Source of the DNA: Gigaspora rosea
Taxonomy: Eukaryota > Glomeromycota > Glomeromycetes > Diversisporales > Gigasporaceae
DNA length: 64,000 nt
Assembly: GCA_003550325.1 (NCBI GenBank)
Contig: QKWP01000196.1
Span: forward strand, 15,274-79,273
Direction of reading: 5' to 3'
Part shown: piece by piece, positions 20,316 through 31,259 of the stretch
How the letters are laid out: the number at the start of each line of letters is the position of its first letter
Position numbering within the stretch: the stretch's first letter is position 1
Made by a program: the position numbers and the translations under genes
The notes under the pieces: generated by a model
The model's database searches: none
Seen by the model: the letters and a program-made list of their open reading frames with translations, nothing else
Told to the model about the DNA's origin: nothing

Positions 20316-22272
20316 GGGGTTTTCTAAATATCTGATATTTCTGGCCAGAGATATATAGTTTATATATCTCTGGCCTTTTGACCAATCAAATTACGGAAAG
20401 ATCACATGTCATGTGTTGATCCGATTGCCGATGCAAAATCGGCTGTGCATCGCAGAACCGGACAGATAAGTATAGATCATCTTAATCTATTTTTTTTATT
20501 TTTTTTTATTTGTTATGTTTACTTGCTTCCTTCGCTTCCTTCGCTTTACTAACAGATTTTTTTATTTCTTTTTTATTTAGCTTGTTATCCTTTGTCGTGC
20601 TGTCTTGGTGTCGTAGTTGGTGTCGTAGTTGGTGTCGTCGTTGGTGTCGTCGATGTTGATGTTAGATTTCCTCTAGATTCGGCATATTATATTTCTCTGA
20701 CATTTTTGTGGGTTGATCTTGCATTCGTGGATCTTGTCTTTTGGGTGGTCTTATAGGTGGTCTTTCGTATTTCTCTGACATTTTTCTGAGTGGTCTTATA
20801 GATATCTGTTCATCATTGGTATCATCGTTGCTGGTGCCTCCTTTCGTCGCTGATGTTATTCGTTGGTCCTTTTCGTCGTTGGTGCTTTTTTCGTCTTTGG
20901 TGGGTCATTTTTGCTGTGTGCCGTATCATGCCGTATATGCTAAATAGAATGGGCTTAGGGTTAGAGTTATAGTGTTAGTGTTAGTGTTAGTTAGTATTAG
21001 TGTTAGTGTTAGTTATACGGGGTTTAGTATTAGTTAGTGTTAGTGTTAGGCTTAAGTTAAATAGTAGCGTGAGATTATGTAAGTGTGGATACATATTAGT
21101 TGTATAATAAATATGAAATAAATATAAATAATGTGAAATATGTATAGTATAAAAAACTTGACAGTCGGGCACATTTTTTATGGTTAGAGTTAGGGTAAGC
21201 GCCAATATAGTCTTTTTTTCGGTTGGGTTAGTAAGAATTTTTATAAACCGTCCTAAATTGCATTTCCGTATCATACTATTTTACTATATCTCCTCGGTAC
21301 TTGGTTGGTCATGAATCCCAATAAAATTAACCGATTTTATATGTCACGGACCATAATGAAATCGGATTAAAATAAAATATGGGATTCTATTTAACCCTCT
21401 TATACCTGTTTAATATAAACTCTATAACCTCTAATCTTAACCCCTAACCCTAAAGAATGTCAAGTTTTTTATACTATACATATTTTACTTTAATTATATT
21501 TATTTAATATTTATTATACAATTAATACGTGTCCACACTTACATAATCTCGCTCTACTATCTAACTTAACCCTAACACTAACTATACTAAACCCCGTATA
21601 ACACTAACTAACACTAAACCCCGTATAACTAATACTAGTACTAACTAACACTAAACCTTGTATAACTAACACTAACACTAACACAAAAAGCACCAACGAC
21701 GAAAAGGTCTGACGAATAACATCAGCGACAAAAAGAGGCACCAGCAACAACGACACCAATGACGAACGGTGATGATTCCATATCTATAAGAACACCCGCA
21801 AAAATGGCAGAGAACCGAAAGACCACCTATGAGACCACCCGAAAGACAACATCCATGAATGCAAGATCAATCCACAAAAACGTCGGAGAAATATAATACG
21901 CTGAATCTAGAGGAAATCTAACAGCAACATTGACGACACCAACGACAACACCAACTATAAAACCAACTACGACACCAACTACGACAGCACGACGAAGAAT
22001 ACAAGCTAAATAAATGAATAAAAAAGAAATAAAAAAAATTTGTTAGTAAAGCGAAGGAAGCAAAGGCAAGTAAACAAAAACAAATAAAGAAAAATAAAAA
22101 AACAGATCAAGATGATCATCTATACTTATCTGTCCGGTTCTGCGATGCACAGCCGATTTTGCATCGGCAATCGGGTCAACACATGACATGTGATCTTCCC
22201 GTTCTTTGATTGGTCAAAAGGCCAGAGATATATAAAATATATATCTCTGGCCAGAGATATTTAGAAAAACCC
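20316..22272. mobile_element. Large palindromic element, ~850-bp arms
   Basis: Ends GGGGTTTTCTAAATATCT (20316) and AGATATTTAGAAAAACCC (22272). Arms of about 850 bp match along their whole length, including the GATCACATGTCATGTG..GATGCAAAATCGGC block (20400-20460 versus 22140-22200), GTTGGTGTCGTCG repeats, TTAGTGTTAGTG telomere-like repeats, and the block up to 21165 versus 21458. About 290 bp of unique spacer sits between. Each arm carries a mirror-image intron-like cassette: 20470-20580 (GATAA/GTATAG...TTTACTAAC...TTATTTAG/) and 22125 to 22006 on the minus strand. There is no long protein frame. A non-autonomous foldback transposon is the simplest reading. Confidence 0.7.
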
Positions 22273-22496
22273 TAAACATAAATATAGATTATATTAGTAA
22301 AAAAAAAAAGGTTTATATGTACTAACATTTGAAATTTTTGATTTTCTTATAAAACGTTTTTTTTACTAAAACAATCTATTTTGAATTTAACTAATTTTAA
22401 CCTCTGGTTAAAATTATAAACTTTAACTACCCTTAATTTTTATAGAATTTTTTATATAAATAAATTTTTTTAAAGATTAGGGTTAGGATACAGGTT
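22273..22496. other. AT-rich spacer, no gene seen
   Basis: Short A/T-rich stretch between two elements with TTAGGGTTAGGAT near its end. Nothing else recognised. Confidence 0.4.
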
Positions 22497-22504
22497 ATAT
22501 TAAG

Positions 22505-22773
22505 TAGGGTTCCTCAAATTCAAATCAAATTAAATATTGGATCAATTTGAATTTGATCAAATCAAATTGACCCTAATTTGAATTTGATTTGATTCAAATA
22601 TTTGAATTTGAATTTTTAATAGTAATTTTCAAATTAAATCAAATATTTGTCAAATCAAATCAAATTTGGCTATATTTGAATTTGATCAAATCAAATATAG
22701 TCAAATTTGAATTTGAATTTGATTAAATATTTGATTCAAATATTTGAAGATTAAATCAAATTGCGAAGCCCTA
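22505..22773. mobile_element. hAT-like MITE made of TTTGAATTTGAT repeats, copy 1
   Basis: Ends TAGGGTTCCTCAAATTC (left) and ATTGCGAAGCCCTA (right), perfect 8-bp duplication ATATTAAG (22497-22504, 22774-22781). The interior consists almost wholly of TCAAATTCAAAT/ATTTGAATTTGA words on both strands, so it can fold on itself. Copies at 36053-36304 and 38088-38372. Confidence 0.85.
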
Positions 22774-22781
22774 ATATTAAG

Positions 22782-23490
22782 TTAGAAAGTGAATTATTTA
22801 TATGCAAAATTAGTCACTAAAAACTTTTACTTAATAGTCCAAAGCTAGTTTTTGTAATAAAATTTTGTAATATTGACAATTTTTTAAATTTTTTTCTAAA
22901 TTTTCTTAAAAATTTCTTTATTCTGTTATAAAGATCCTGCAATTTGATTAGTAAATCATAGGGTGGTTAAATCACTAGGGAGGCAAGTTAGCAATATCCA
23001 TTTATCTTTATGATTTAGAAAAAGTTGTTTAGAATAAAATTTTACATTATATGCTTTGATATCACTTATTTATTTTATCACTTATTTATTTTTACATTTT
23101 ACTACAGTAGTAAAGTTTTTAATTTTTAAAACTTAAAATTTTTTGTCTACGAAATCGTGTGATTTGATTGGTTAGAATCAGGGGTGCGACATATTGTGGA
23201 TGCGACAAATTTCTATGTCTATTAAAGTAAATATAAAAATAAATAAAATCATTAAAATTAAAAAATAAAAAAATGTTATAAAAAAATTTAATAAAATAAA
23301 AAGGCAAAAATACAATAGCGACCTATCACTATGCGACCCTATATGATTGACCAATCATTTTTGAGATTGGTGATTATATATAAATCTGATAATCGTGCCA
23401 ATATATATTTTTGTTACTATAGGCGATATAGGCGACTTCTTTTAGGCTTTCAATTGTGTTATTAAAGCAGAATGGACTTTTTGGTACCAT
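22782..23490. other. AT-rich spacer with GCGACC-type relics
   Basis: 23170-23350 contains TGCGACATATTGTGGATGCG and ATAGCGACCTATCACTATGC, relics of the termini seen in the 13283-15160 element. No frame of note (the 62-codon minus frame at 23119-23307 is low-complexity). Confidence 0.4.
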
Positions 23491-24101
23491 ATATGGGCGG
23501 ATTTGTTTCCATTCAATATTGTCACAAATTCGATTTTATCACACATGATGATCAAATCTTGACCTTAATCAATCAAATTAATGAAGTGACATTTTGTCAA
23601 TCAAGATGTGATTAATATTGATAACAATTTTATTGTCAAACGATTTTATTATCAATTTATTTATCAGTGAAACTTTATTTAATTATATATTTTTAAATAG
23701 TAATTCGATTCTATGTTTCTGTTATCACCTTTACTAGAGACGCATTTCAACTTTAGTTCATATTAAACTAAAACGTCTAGTATTTTTATTTTTTTTGTTG
23801 ACTATATATCTGTAATTAATATTTTTGTTTTGAAATTAGTGAATATTAAAATGAAGTAAAAAAAAAATAATCAATTTTGTAAGGTCTTATTGAATGAATA
23901 AATTTATACCACATACCGAAACTATTCTTGTATTCCAAATACTTGTTTAAAGATACTTTGCCACATACTGCACATAGCACCCATGTTTTTACATTGTCTA
24001 TATTCTTGTTTTTTATTCGTGCTTAAATTTCTTTCAAATACAACTACTCAGTATAATGTTTATAACAAAGTTGATCACTAAGTTTTTATGCTTGCGGGAT
24101 C

Positions 24102-24570
24102 TTAAAAAACAGTTGCGGGATCTAGTCTTGTCGAATATTGTTGACTATACATGAGGATGAAAGCATTTCGGGTTCTAAAACCCGAAATTAAAATATGAAA
24201 ACGAAATTGTTTTTGACCTATTTTTACTTAAAAGATGAAATTATTTGATACTTTTTTTGAATAGACGAAATTATAAGGAACATATCTATATAAATTTTAT
24301 TTGCTCTTCCTTATAAAAAATTTTAATTTTCTCTAATGAAAACGAAATAGGCCTTTTTCAAAAATCAATTTCGGTGGCATCACTATTGTTGACACAGCTG
24401 GTCATCTAATTTGAGTTCTATCTTTAAACTTGGGGTTGAAGCAGCTTGACTCTTCATAGTTTTAGATAAAAGATTTGGCATCAGTTTGCGAAATTTTTGG
24501 CATATATCACACCTGGCCCTGTATTCTTGCACGGTGAGCCCTTTACCATCGTTACTAGTAAAAGTTACGC
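24102..24570 (-). pseudogene. CxxC-containing protein fragment split by SINE-like insertion
   Basis: On the minus strand, after an acceptor-like ATTTTTTTTAG/ at 24571, a frame reads VTFTSNDGKGLTVQEYRARC, DICQKFRKLMPNLLSKTMKS, QAASTPSLKIELKLDDQLC and is then cut at 24393 by the SINE-like element. Removing the element and one copy of its 10-bp duplication lets the frame continue as QQYSTRLDPATVF-stop (24102). The CDIC pair and CAVCGK further on suggest zinc binding. I do not recognise the family; a transposon-encoded protein is likely given the surrounding inverted repeats. Confidence 0.5.
24146..24383 (+). mobile_element. SINE-like element 'ACGAAAGC', copy 2
   Basis: 238 bp from TATACATGAGGATGAAAGC to TTTCGGTGGCATCAC, flanked by a perfect 10-bp duplication TATTGTTGAC (24136-24145, 24384-24393). 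Interrupts the protein fragment at 24102-24570. Confidence 0.8.
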
Positions 24571-24775
24571 CTAAAAAAAATATCGTAGGATCAGTGAGAC
24601 ATTGAAGCTAAAGTCTTGTTGAATATAAGCACAAACTTTTATACCACTAAATTAAAGAAAAAAAAACGTGTGACTTCGAAAAAGTATGTATCACTTTTAT
24701 TATTACATTAAACAAATTAACCAATTAGAGGGCAGATCTTCAATAATCACGTGAAAATAAATCCGCCCATATGAG

Positions 24776-25900
24776 TAAGTACTATTTTCTCTACTCTTTA
24801 CTCTTTTTTTTTCCTTTTTTAATATTTTTTTAATGTTGTCCAGATTTTTACATATGTCATCGCTTTTGGAGTCATAGTTAGAATGGAAGGGTTTTTTGAG
24901 TAAGTATTGTACAGTACTTTTCTTTCTATTTTTTTTTTCTTTTTTTTTTCTTACTAGTGCTTTCTTTATGTGAATCTTTCAGCGAAATTCTAGTGCCTTT
25001 GTTTGGGTTAAGGGAAGTCTTTGTTGATTTGTTCAGCTCTTGTCGTTTGGGAACAGGATTGTTGATACTAGAGAAGTTTTTTTTCTTGATTTTTTTTTCT
25101 TATACTCTTACTAACGTTTTTTTGTTTGGGTTATTGTGTGAATCTTTCAGCAAAATTCTGGTGTATTTGTTCAGGTTACTAGAAAAGTTTTTTCTTTTTT
25201 CGATTTTTTTCTCCTTTGTCATTTGTTCTTGCTAACGTTTCTTCGGATTATCGTGTAAATCTTTCGGTGAAATTCTGGTGTCTTCATTCAGGTTAAAGGG
25301 AAGTCTTTTGATAAAATTTGTGGCTCTTGTTTGAAAACAGGATCGTTAAAGCCAGGAAAATTTTTTGTCTTAAATTTTTTTTTTGATTTTTTTTTGATTT
25401 TTTTTCTCGCAACGCTTTCTTCATGTGAATCTTTCGGCAAAATTCTGGTATTTTTATTTGGGTTACTAGGAAAGTTTTTTTTCTAGATTTTTTTTCTCCA
25501 TTATCATTTGTTCTAATGTTTTCTTTGAGTTATCATATGAATCTTTCAGCGAAATTCTGGTGCCTTTATTCAGAAAGTCTTTCAATAAAATTTGAGGCTT
25601 GTTTAGCTCTTGTTTGGAAATAGTTTTTTTCAGTTTGTTGATTTTTTTCAATTTCGTTTTTTTCTTCATTTTCATTTTTTTAATCTTTTCGTTTTTTTTT
25701 CTTATCCACATGTGAATTTTTGGCGAAATTTCAGAGCCTTGGTTCTTGCAGTTTGGATTACCAGGGAAGCACTTGATGTTCAACCTTGCCGTTTGGGAAC
25801 AGAGAATTTTGGTTCAGAAAATTTTTTTTTCTAGTTTTTTTTTTCTTTTTTATTATTATTAATGCTTTTTTGTTCAGATTACTATGTAAATCTTTCGGCG
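24776..25900 (+). repeat. Tandem exon-intron-like array, plus strand
   Basis: At least six units share TGTGAATCTTTCAG/CGAAATTCTGGTGCC at about 24967, 25136, 25254, 25427, 25537 and 25708. Upstream of several acceptors are CTTACTAACGTTTTTTTG-type branch points and T-rich tracts; donors such as GAGTAAGTATTG (24897) and GAGTAAGTACTA (24772) occur at the left. Frames at 24957-25235 and 25466-25834 are compositionally biased and not accepted as proteins. It starts directly at the right end of the 23491-24772 element. Confidence 0.5.
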
Positions 25901-26194
25901 AATTCTAAAGCTTTAGTTTTTGTCATTCGGGACCGGAATGATCCATATGTTTGTGCTGGATCCTTTGTAACTTAGCAGGTTTAAATGGGTCGGGTTCCAA
26001 GAATTAATGGACGAAATATTTTTGACAGTTAGGTGTTTGTTTAGATTGTTGATTTTGGTGGATTTTTTTTTTTTATGTATTAGAAACATAAGTTTTTTTT
26101 GATCCATATTACAGACGTATTGATTTTTTTTTTGATATGTATTAAAGATGCAATGATTTTTTTTTTATATTAATTTAAAGAAAAAAATCAATTA

Positions 26195-26355
26195 GGGCGC
26201 TGACATTTATTAGGTAATATTTTAGGGAGTGGGGGTCAAGAAAAATCTTACCTTAGTTAAATTTGATTGGCTAAAATTCTATTTATAGATCTTACCTGGG
26301 GGTAGGGGGTAAGCCCCTATAGTAAATAAATATTAGGTAATAAATGTTAGCACCC
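26195..26355. mobile_element. PIF/Harbinger-like MITE (GGGCGCTGACA ends)
   Basis: 161 bp, left end GGGCGCTGACATTTATTAGG, right end AATAAATGTTAGCACCC, flanked by TTA on both sides (26192-26194 and 26356-26358 region). Interior has inverted GGGGGTCAAG.. / ..GGGGGTAAGCCCC words. The 3-bp TTA target and GGG...CCC ends fit PIF/Harbinger MITEs. Confidence 0.75.
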
Positions 26356-26688
26356 TTATATAATAAAATATGTAATTTTTTGCTACATTTTTTTAATTTA
26401 ATAAGCTTTAACTTTTTTATTTTTGCATAATTGAAATCGATCATATGTAATTGTCATTTATGATTTGTGTTCGCTTATTTTTTTTAATAAATTTAATTTA
26501 ATTAATATATGTTTATTAAGTGATAAATCGAAAAATAAAAATCGATTATGTGATTATATGATTAATTGATTTTAATCAATTAATCACATAATCACGTGAT
26601 TGATTTTTATTGGTCGATAACGGGATCTCCATAGTAATGGGTCGCTATAAAATAATGCTCAAATAAAAAAGAATTATATTTTGGTGCA
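26356..26688. other. Spacer with a 75-bp palindrome
   Basis: 26536-26610 is a near-perfect palindrome (arms ATAAAAATCGATTATGTGAT and its complement ATCACGTGATTGATTTTTAT). It is followed by GGTCGCTATAAAATAATG, a relic of the GCGACC family. No gene. Confidence 0.6.
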
Positions 26689-26696
26689 CCTTGCAC

Positions 26697-26977
26697 CAGT
26701 GTTGTACATGGGACAGTTGGGACATACGTTAGGACATTTTGGGACATTCTGGGACAATTTTATAAATTGAAATTACTTAAAATTTTATTAAGATAATCTA
26801 ATTAAATTTTTTTAAAAATGTGTTCAGCACCTAAAAAAATATATAATTTTATATTTTTTAAAATTAATTTATTAATTATTAAGGCTTGGGACATAGTTGG
26901 GACACTTGGGACGCTGGGACGTTGGGACGTTGGGACATGGCAAAAAAAGGCTGGGACAGTGAAAATGTACAACACTG
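26697..26977. mobile_element. hAT-like element (CAGTG...CACTG), copy B
   Basis: 281 bp from CAGTGTTGTACATGGGACAG to GTGAAAATGTACAACACTG, flanked by a perfect 8-bp duplication CCTTGCAC (26689-26696, 26978-26985). The interior has repeated TTGGGACA words at both sides. A CAGNG terminus plus 8-bp duplication is the hAT signature. A partial copy lies at about 36326-36415. Confidence 0.85.
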
Positions 26978-26996
26978 CCTTGCACCATGATGCACC

Positions 26997-27336
26997 AGGA
27001 CCCTGAAGAACTCTGATACAACTCAGATAATTCTAAAAAAGGAAATTTTGTATAGAAATTCAGCAAACATTGCATTTTTATATAGTAAGGGGAGTGACAA
27101 AAATCAGGTGATTGGGGGTAAAAAAAGTTGAAATTATATATCAGATATAAGAACCTAACTATATATATATTAAGGAAGAGGAAAGGAAGTAGACCTCTGA
27201 TAAAAAATAATCAGATGATTAATGACACGGCCCTAAATCTTCAAATTTTGCTCTATTTTATACATCTATTTGGCTAAAATACTGCTAAAATTATACAAAC
27301 TTAGATCTGAGTTGTATCAGAGTTCTTCAGGATTCT
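26997..27336. mobile_element. hAT-like MITE (AGGACCC family), copy B, with nested MITE
   Basis: Ends AGGACCCTGAAGAACTCTGA and GTATCAGAGTTCTTCAGGAT..TCT; flanks GATGCACC / GATGCAAC are a slightly mutated 8-bp duplication. It is interrupted by the PIF/Harbinger-like MITE at 27089-27233; copy C (31072-31251) shows the uninterrupted sequence ATATAGTAAATTTT. Confidence 0.8.
27089..27233. mobile_element. PIF/Harbinger-like MITE (GGGGAGTGAC family), copy B
   Basis: 145 bp, GGGGAGTGACAAAAATCAGG to TTAATGACACGGCCC, with TAA duplicated on both sides (27086-27088, 27234-27236). Confidence 0.85.
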
Positions 27337-28800
27337 GATGCAACCTGATTATAGTATATATTGTGTTTCAGATTAAAACTTGCGTCAGATTGAGTCTGAC
27401 ACATGTCAAATAACTATCAATTAACTAGCATTAAATAATTGGCAACAACTGGTTAAACTAACTTCTAACTTTACTGTAATTTTACCCTAATCCTAATCTA
27501 ATTTAGACTGGGATCAATCAGACACAAAAATCGATCTGAGGCACAATAGGACCGGGAATACTATATATAAGGTCCCCGCTTCACTATAATTCAAAAAGTA
27601 CTTTAAATTATATAAATGTCCCCGCTAGTAAAAATTATAGATAGAATAATTCGCAACAATAGTAATTTGCTTATAAAGATCTTTTCTTTTTGGGGTTAAT
27701 ACCATATTTGGATGAAAAAATAGCCAAATAGCCAATCATATTGCAATTCGCATAGATATGTATTTTGGATTTTTTTGGCAGGAACCTTACATATAGTTTT
27801 TCCGGTCCTGGCACAATATATATACAATCAGTGACCTTTGATAATCACTGTTTTTTTGTACTATATACTAATGTTTACTTTTTTTTTGTACTATACTAAT
27901 ATTTACTTTTTTTTCTGATTAGTTTGTCATGTTTTGTGGTGTCAATACTGTTGTCGTTCTTGGGTATCATCACTCAGTATCATTGCTTTGGTGTTATTTA
28001 AATGCTGTGATTTTTGTTATTTGCTTTGCTGCTTGCTTGCTTATTTACTCACTTTGCTGTTTGCTTAGTTTTGCTTGTTTTGCCATTTGCTTTATGCTGC
28101 TTGCTTTGCCGCTTTGTTACTTGTTTTGTATCAATTATTTTGCCGCTTTATGCCATAATTTCGCTGGTTATACCATACTTTTAGTATTGTAGGTGTGAAT
28201 TGTGTTTTGTTTATTGCTGGCATAATTTCATTTATGTGGTATATTGGAGTTAAATTAGATTTAGAATTAGGATGAGGTTAGGGTAAGTTGTTTTAATTAG
28301 AGGTTAGAGTTAGAGTGGATTATTTTGGGTAGGGTTAGGGTAGTTTTTATTTGTTGTTTTTGTTTTTCAGTTTGTGTTTATTTCTAATGTTTTTTTTTTT
28401 GCTTTGTTAAGAGTGTTTGGTGCATATAGTTTCTTTATTCCGGTTAGTGGACATATATGAAAAGTATAATAGTTTTTGAATTTTCTTGGTTATTCTGAGA
28501 CGTAAAGTTTCTTCGTTTCTGTTAGTGGACATATTTGGTAAACATAATAGTTTTTGGACTTATTTGTTATTCTGAGGCATATTATTTCAATTTTTTTCAT
28601 TTTTCATTTTTTTTTTTATTTTCTAGCTTGTGAACTGTTTACTAATGCTTTTTTTTTTCTGTTTGTAAAGGCATTTTTTAATTCTTTGGAGTGCATGATT
28701 TCTTTATTTTCATTAATAGCCATATTTGTAAAGTAAGACTTCTACTTTAGCATGTAGATTTTTTTTTTTGAATCACTCGGGTTGTCTCTGTCTTTCTCGA
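27337..28800 (+). other. Low-complexity block with intron-like signals, no accepted gene
   Basis: 27840-28740 is T-rich with TGCTTTGCTGCTTGCTTGC repeats and a ~110-bp repeated unit (TTTCTTTATTCCGGTTAGTG and TTTCTTCGTTTCTGTTAGTG). Intron-like 3' ends occur at about 27919 (TACTAATATTTAC...CTGATTAG) and 28668 (TTTACTAATGC...TTTGTAAAG). Frames at 27929-28192 and 28554-28736 are hydrophobic low-complexity. 27337-27840 is plain spacer. Confidence 0.4.
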
Positions 28801-30190
28801 TATGTTATTGTGAGATTCAGTTCTTTTGATGTTGTTTGTAGTACTTTTAGTTAGCGTTTAGAATATTGGGCGTAAGAGTGTTCATTGCATAATGAGATTT
28901 AATAGTGTTCATTGCATAATGACAGTTTAATATGTTAAATAGTTTTAATCTGATAGTTATAATCTGGTTGTATTTATATATAGTTATATCACAGTGCAAG
29001 TATAATAAATTAATTTTTAAATATCAATTAATATAAATTGTATAATGTATTGATTCAATTGCATAATACTGTATATGCATATTGATTATGTAAATCACCA
29101 TTTTTTAAAATTCAATAAAAAAATAAAAAATTTTAAAAAAATAAAAAATTTAAAATTTTTAAAAAAAGTATATTCAAAAAACTCATTTTTTTGTTATTCC
29201 TCATTGTTTTACTACAGGTTACTTCATTGACAAAAAAAACTATCAAAATTTTTTATACAAGAATACCACCTTCTTCTAGTTATCTTGTAAAAAGATGCTT
29301 TGGGCTTGTATACCAAATATACAAAAGAGTTTCCAAGCAAAGTTTACTTTTGTAAAAACTGTATTCCTATGTTATCCTACTATACTTTAAGAAAATTTTG
29401 TTTTTTTTTAGTGAAAAAATTTGGTCCAAGTAATTGTTAAAAAAAGTTTTTTTATAAAGTTTAATTGTTATAACTAAAGCTACTATATTTTAAAATTTTT
29501 TGAAATTATTTTATATTTATCTATTAAAATTTAAAAAAAAATTTTTTATTAATATTAAAGTAGTATTTGCTTTTTTTATAACATTTTTTATGAAAAAAAC
29601 TTTTTCCAATGATTACCTATACCAAATCTTTTCAAATGGCTGATCTTTAAAAACTGTATATTTAACATATTTAACATATAAAATAGTAAATTGACTCTAC
29701 TAAATAGAGGCTGGAACTTGAGACTATCTATTGAGAAACTGAAACACTACAAGAAGAAAGGATCTGGGATGTCTTCAGACAGACTTGATAGATAGTTTTC
29801 CTAGCTTGCTATTAAATGAAGAAGTAGTAGGCTTAGACACTGAAGTTTAGTTTTGAAATATGCTATTATATGCGGCTTAACTCCTACAAGTTCTTTTATG
29901 TTTGGTGCCCTTTTTACTTTTTCCTCTTATTCTGTGGATTTTTTCAAAATTTTTGACAAAAAGTGGGAATTTTAGCCTACCCCTCCAAAAGATCAATAGT
30001 GTTTACTCTTTCCAAATTGGAAACATGACTCGGTATAAAACCAGTACCATCATGAGTGAATTTGGTTACTACAAACAAATAAACAATAAAAGATGTAGTT
30101 GGATCTGGAGGGCACATGAAAAATTTTTTATCTTTTTTTTTTTTAGTTTTAGTTTTAACAGTTTTTTTATTTTTTTTACTATATATATAT
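28801..30190. other. AT-rich spacer, no confident gene
   Basis: Mostly A/T-rich. 29897-30120 has moderate complexity with overlapping frames on both strands (109 and 80 codons) that I do not recognise; it resembles 17240-17350. Treated as an unidentified repeat relic. Confidence 0.35.
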
Positions 30191-30795
30191 GGGCCGGTGC
30201 AGAAAGATTTGTACTTCAAAAAATTTCATAATTATGACACTAAGGAAAAATTTTTTATTCTTGATTAATTGTTAAAAATTTTTTAGTATCAAATAAAATA
30301 GGTTTTAATATAACTTATTATAATATTTTTATTGTTTTAACATTGTTTTATTTTAATAATTAATCATGTACAATTCACTGTATTTGAAAAAAAAACAAAA
30401 ATTTTTTTTTAAAAAAAAGATATTTTAAATAGTTTTGCAATCAATATGCAGTTCTATAAGCTTGTACTTCGCAAGTGCATTAATGTGCATATAATAAAGA
30501 TATGATTAAAATTTGAGCAAAATTGAATCACTAGTTGTGAAGAAATTAAGCTTTAAAGTAAGGTAATTTGATTTTTTTTACTATATATAAATTAATATAG
30601 TAAATTATATAGTAAAAAAAAAAAAGTTACTATTAATAATTTTTTTTATTTTATCAATAAAATAATCAAAAAAAATTTATTTTTATCAATCCAGTAACCT
30701 AATAAGTATATTAAATTAAAAAAATTAAAAATTAATTTGTACAAAAAATATTTTAATCAGAGCTAATTGAGGTACAAATCTTTTTGCACCGGCCC
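30191..30795. mobile_element. GGGCCGGTGC inverted-repeat element, complete copy
   Basis: 605 bp with ends GGGCCGGTGCAGAAAGATTT..GTACTTCAA and ..GAGGTACAAATC..TTGCACCGGCCC. The interior is A/T-rich. Truncated copies at 5166-5560 and 10925-11105 match its left and right parts. The target duplication is unclear (AT flanks). Confidence 0.75.
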
Positions 30796-31071
30796 ATAAC
30801 TCTTTAATAAATTTAGTCTATGTAGTATTATATAATTTTTATTGTCTTGTGCAGACATAGTAGCACCTTCATTTTTTATTCTTTTGCTTTTTCTTTGGGT
30901 TTTGTTTTTTGTGTTTCTTCTTGTTGTTTTGTTGGTTTGTTTTGTTTTCGTTTAGGTTTTGTCTTGTCCCTTATTTAATCCTTCCTCTTTTTTTTATTTT
31001 TTGTTATGAGTAACTCAGAGAGTAAGTTTTTTAAAAGGAATAGATTATGAAGTAGGTAGCTAGATACCAGT

Positions 31072-31251
31072 AGGACCCCAAAGAACTCTGATACAACTCA
31101 AATCTGAGTTTGTATAATATCAGCCAAATAGGCATATAAAATAGACCAAAATTTAAAATTTACTATATAAAAATGCAACATTTGATGAATTTTTATGCAA
31201 AATTTTCTTTTTTAGTAATCTCTGAGTTATATCAGAGTTCTTCAGGGTCCT
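31072..31251. mobile_element. hAT-like MITE (AGGACCC family), copy C
   Basis: 180 bp, ends AGGACCCCAAAGAACTCTGA and ATATCAGAGTTCTTCAGGGT..CCT, with a perfect 8-bp duplication ATACCAGT (31064-31071, 31252-31259). Best-defined member of its family. Confidence 0.85.
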
Positions 31252-31259
31252 ATACCAGT

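Larger units (their letters stand above)
23491..24772. mobile_element. Inverted-repeat element with ATATGGGCGGATTT ends
   Basis: Left end ATATGGGCGGATTTGTTT (23491) and right end AAATAAATCCGCCCATAT (24772) are inverted copies about 1.28 kb apart. Inside, on the minus strand, are the CxxC protein fragment at 24102-24570 and a second protein-like stretch at about 23880-24010 (DNVKTWVLCAVCGKVSLNKY). A SINE-like copy is inserted at 24146-24383. It may be the remains of a coding DNA transposon; the target duplication is not clear. Confidence 0.5.

Noticed and set aside
24900..25880. CRISPR-like array of repeated TGTGAATCTTTCAG words
   Set aside because: Spacing and spacer lengths are irregular, repeats are diverged, and each is followed by the same exon-like sequence; better explained as duplicated exon-intron units.
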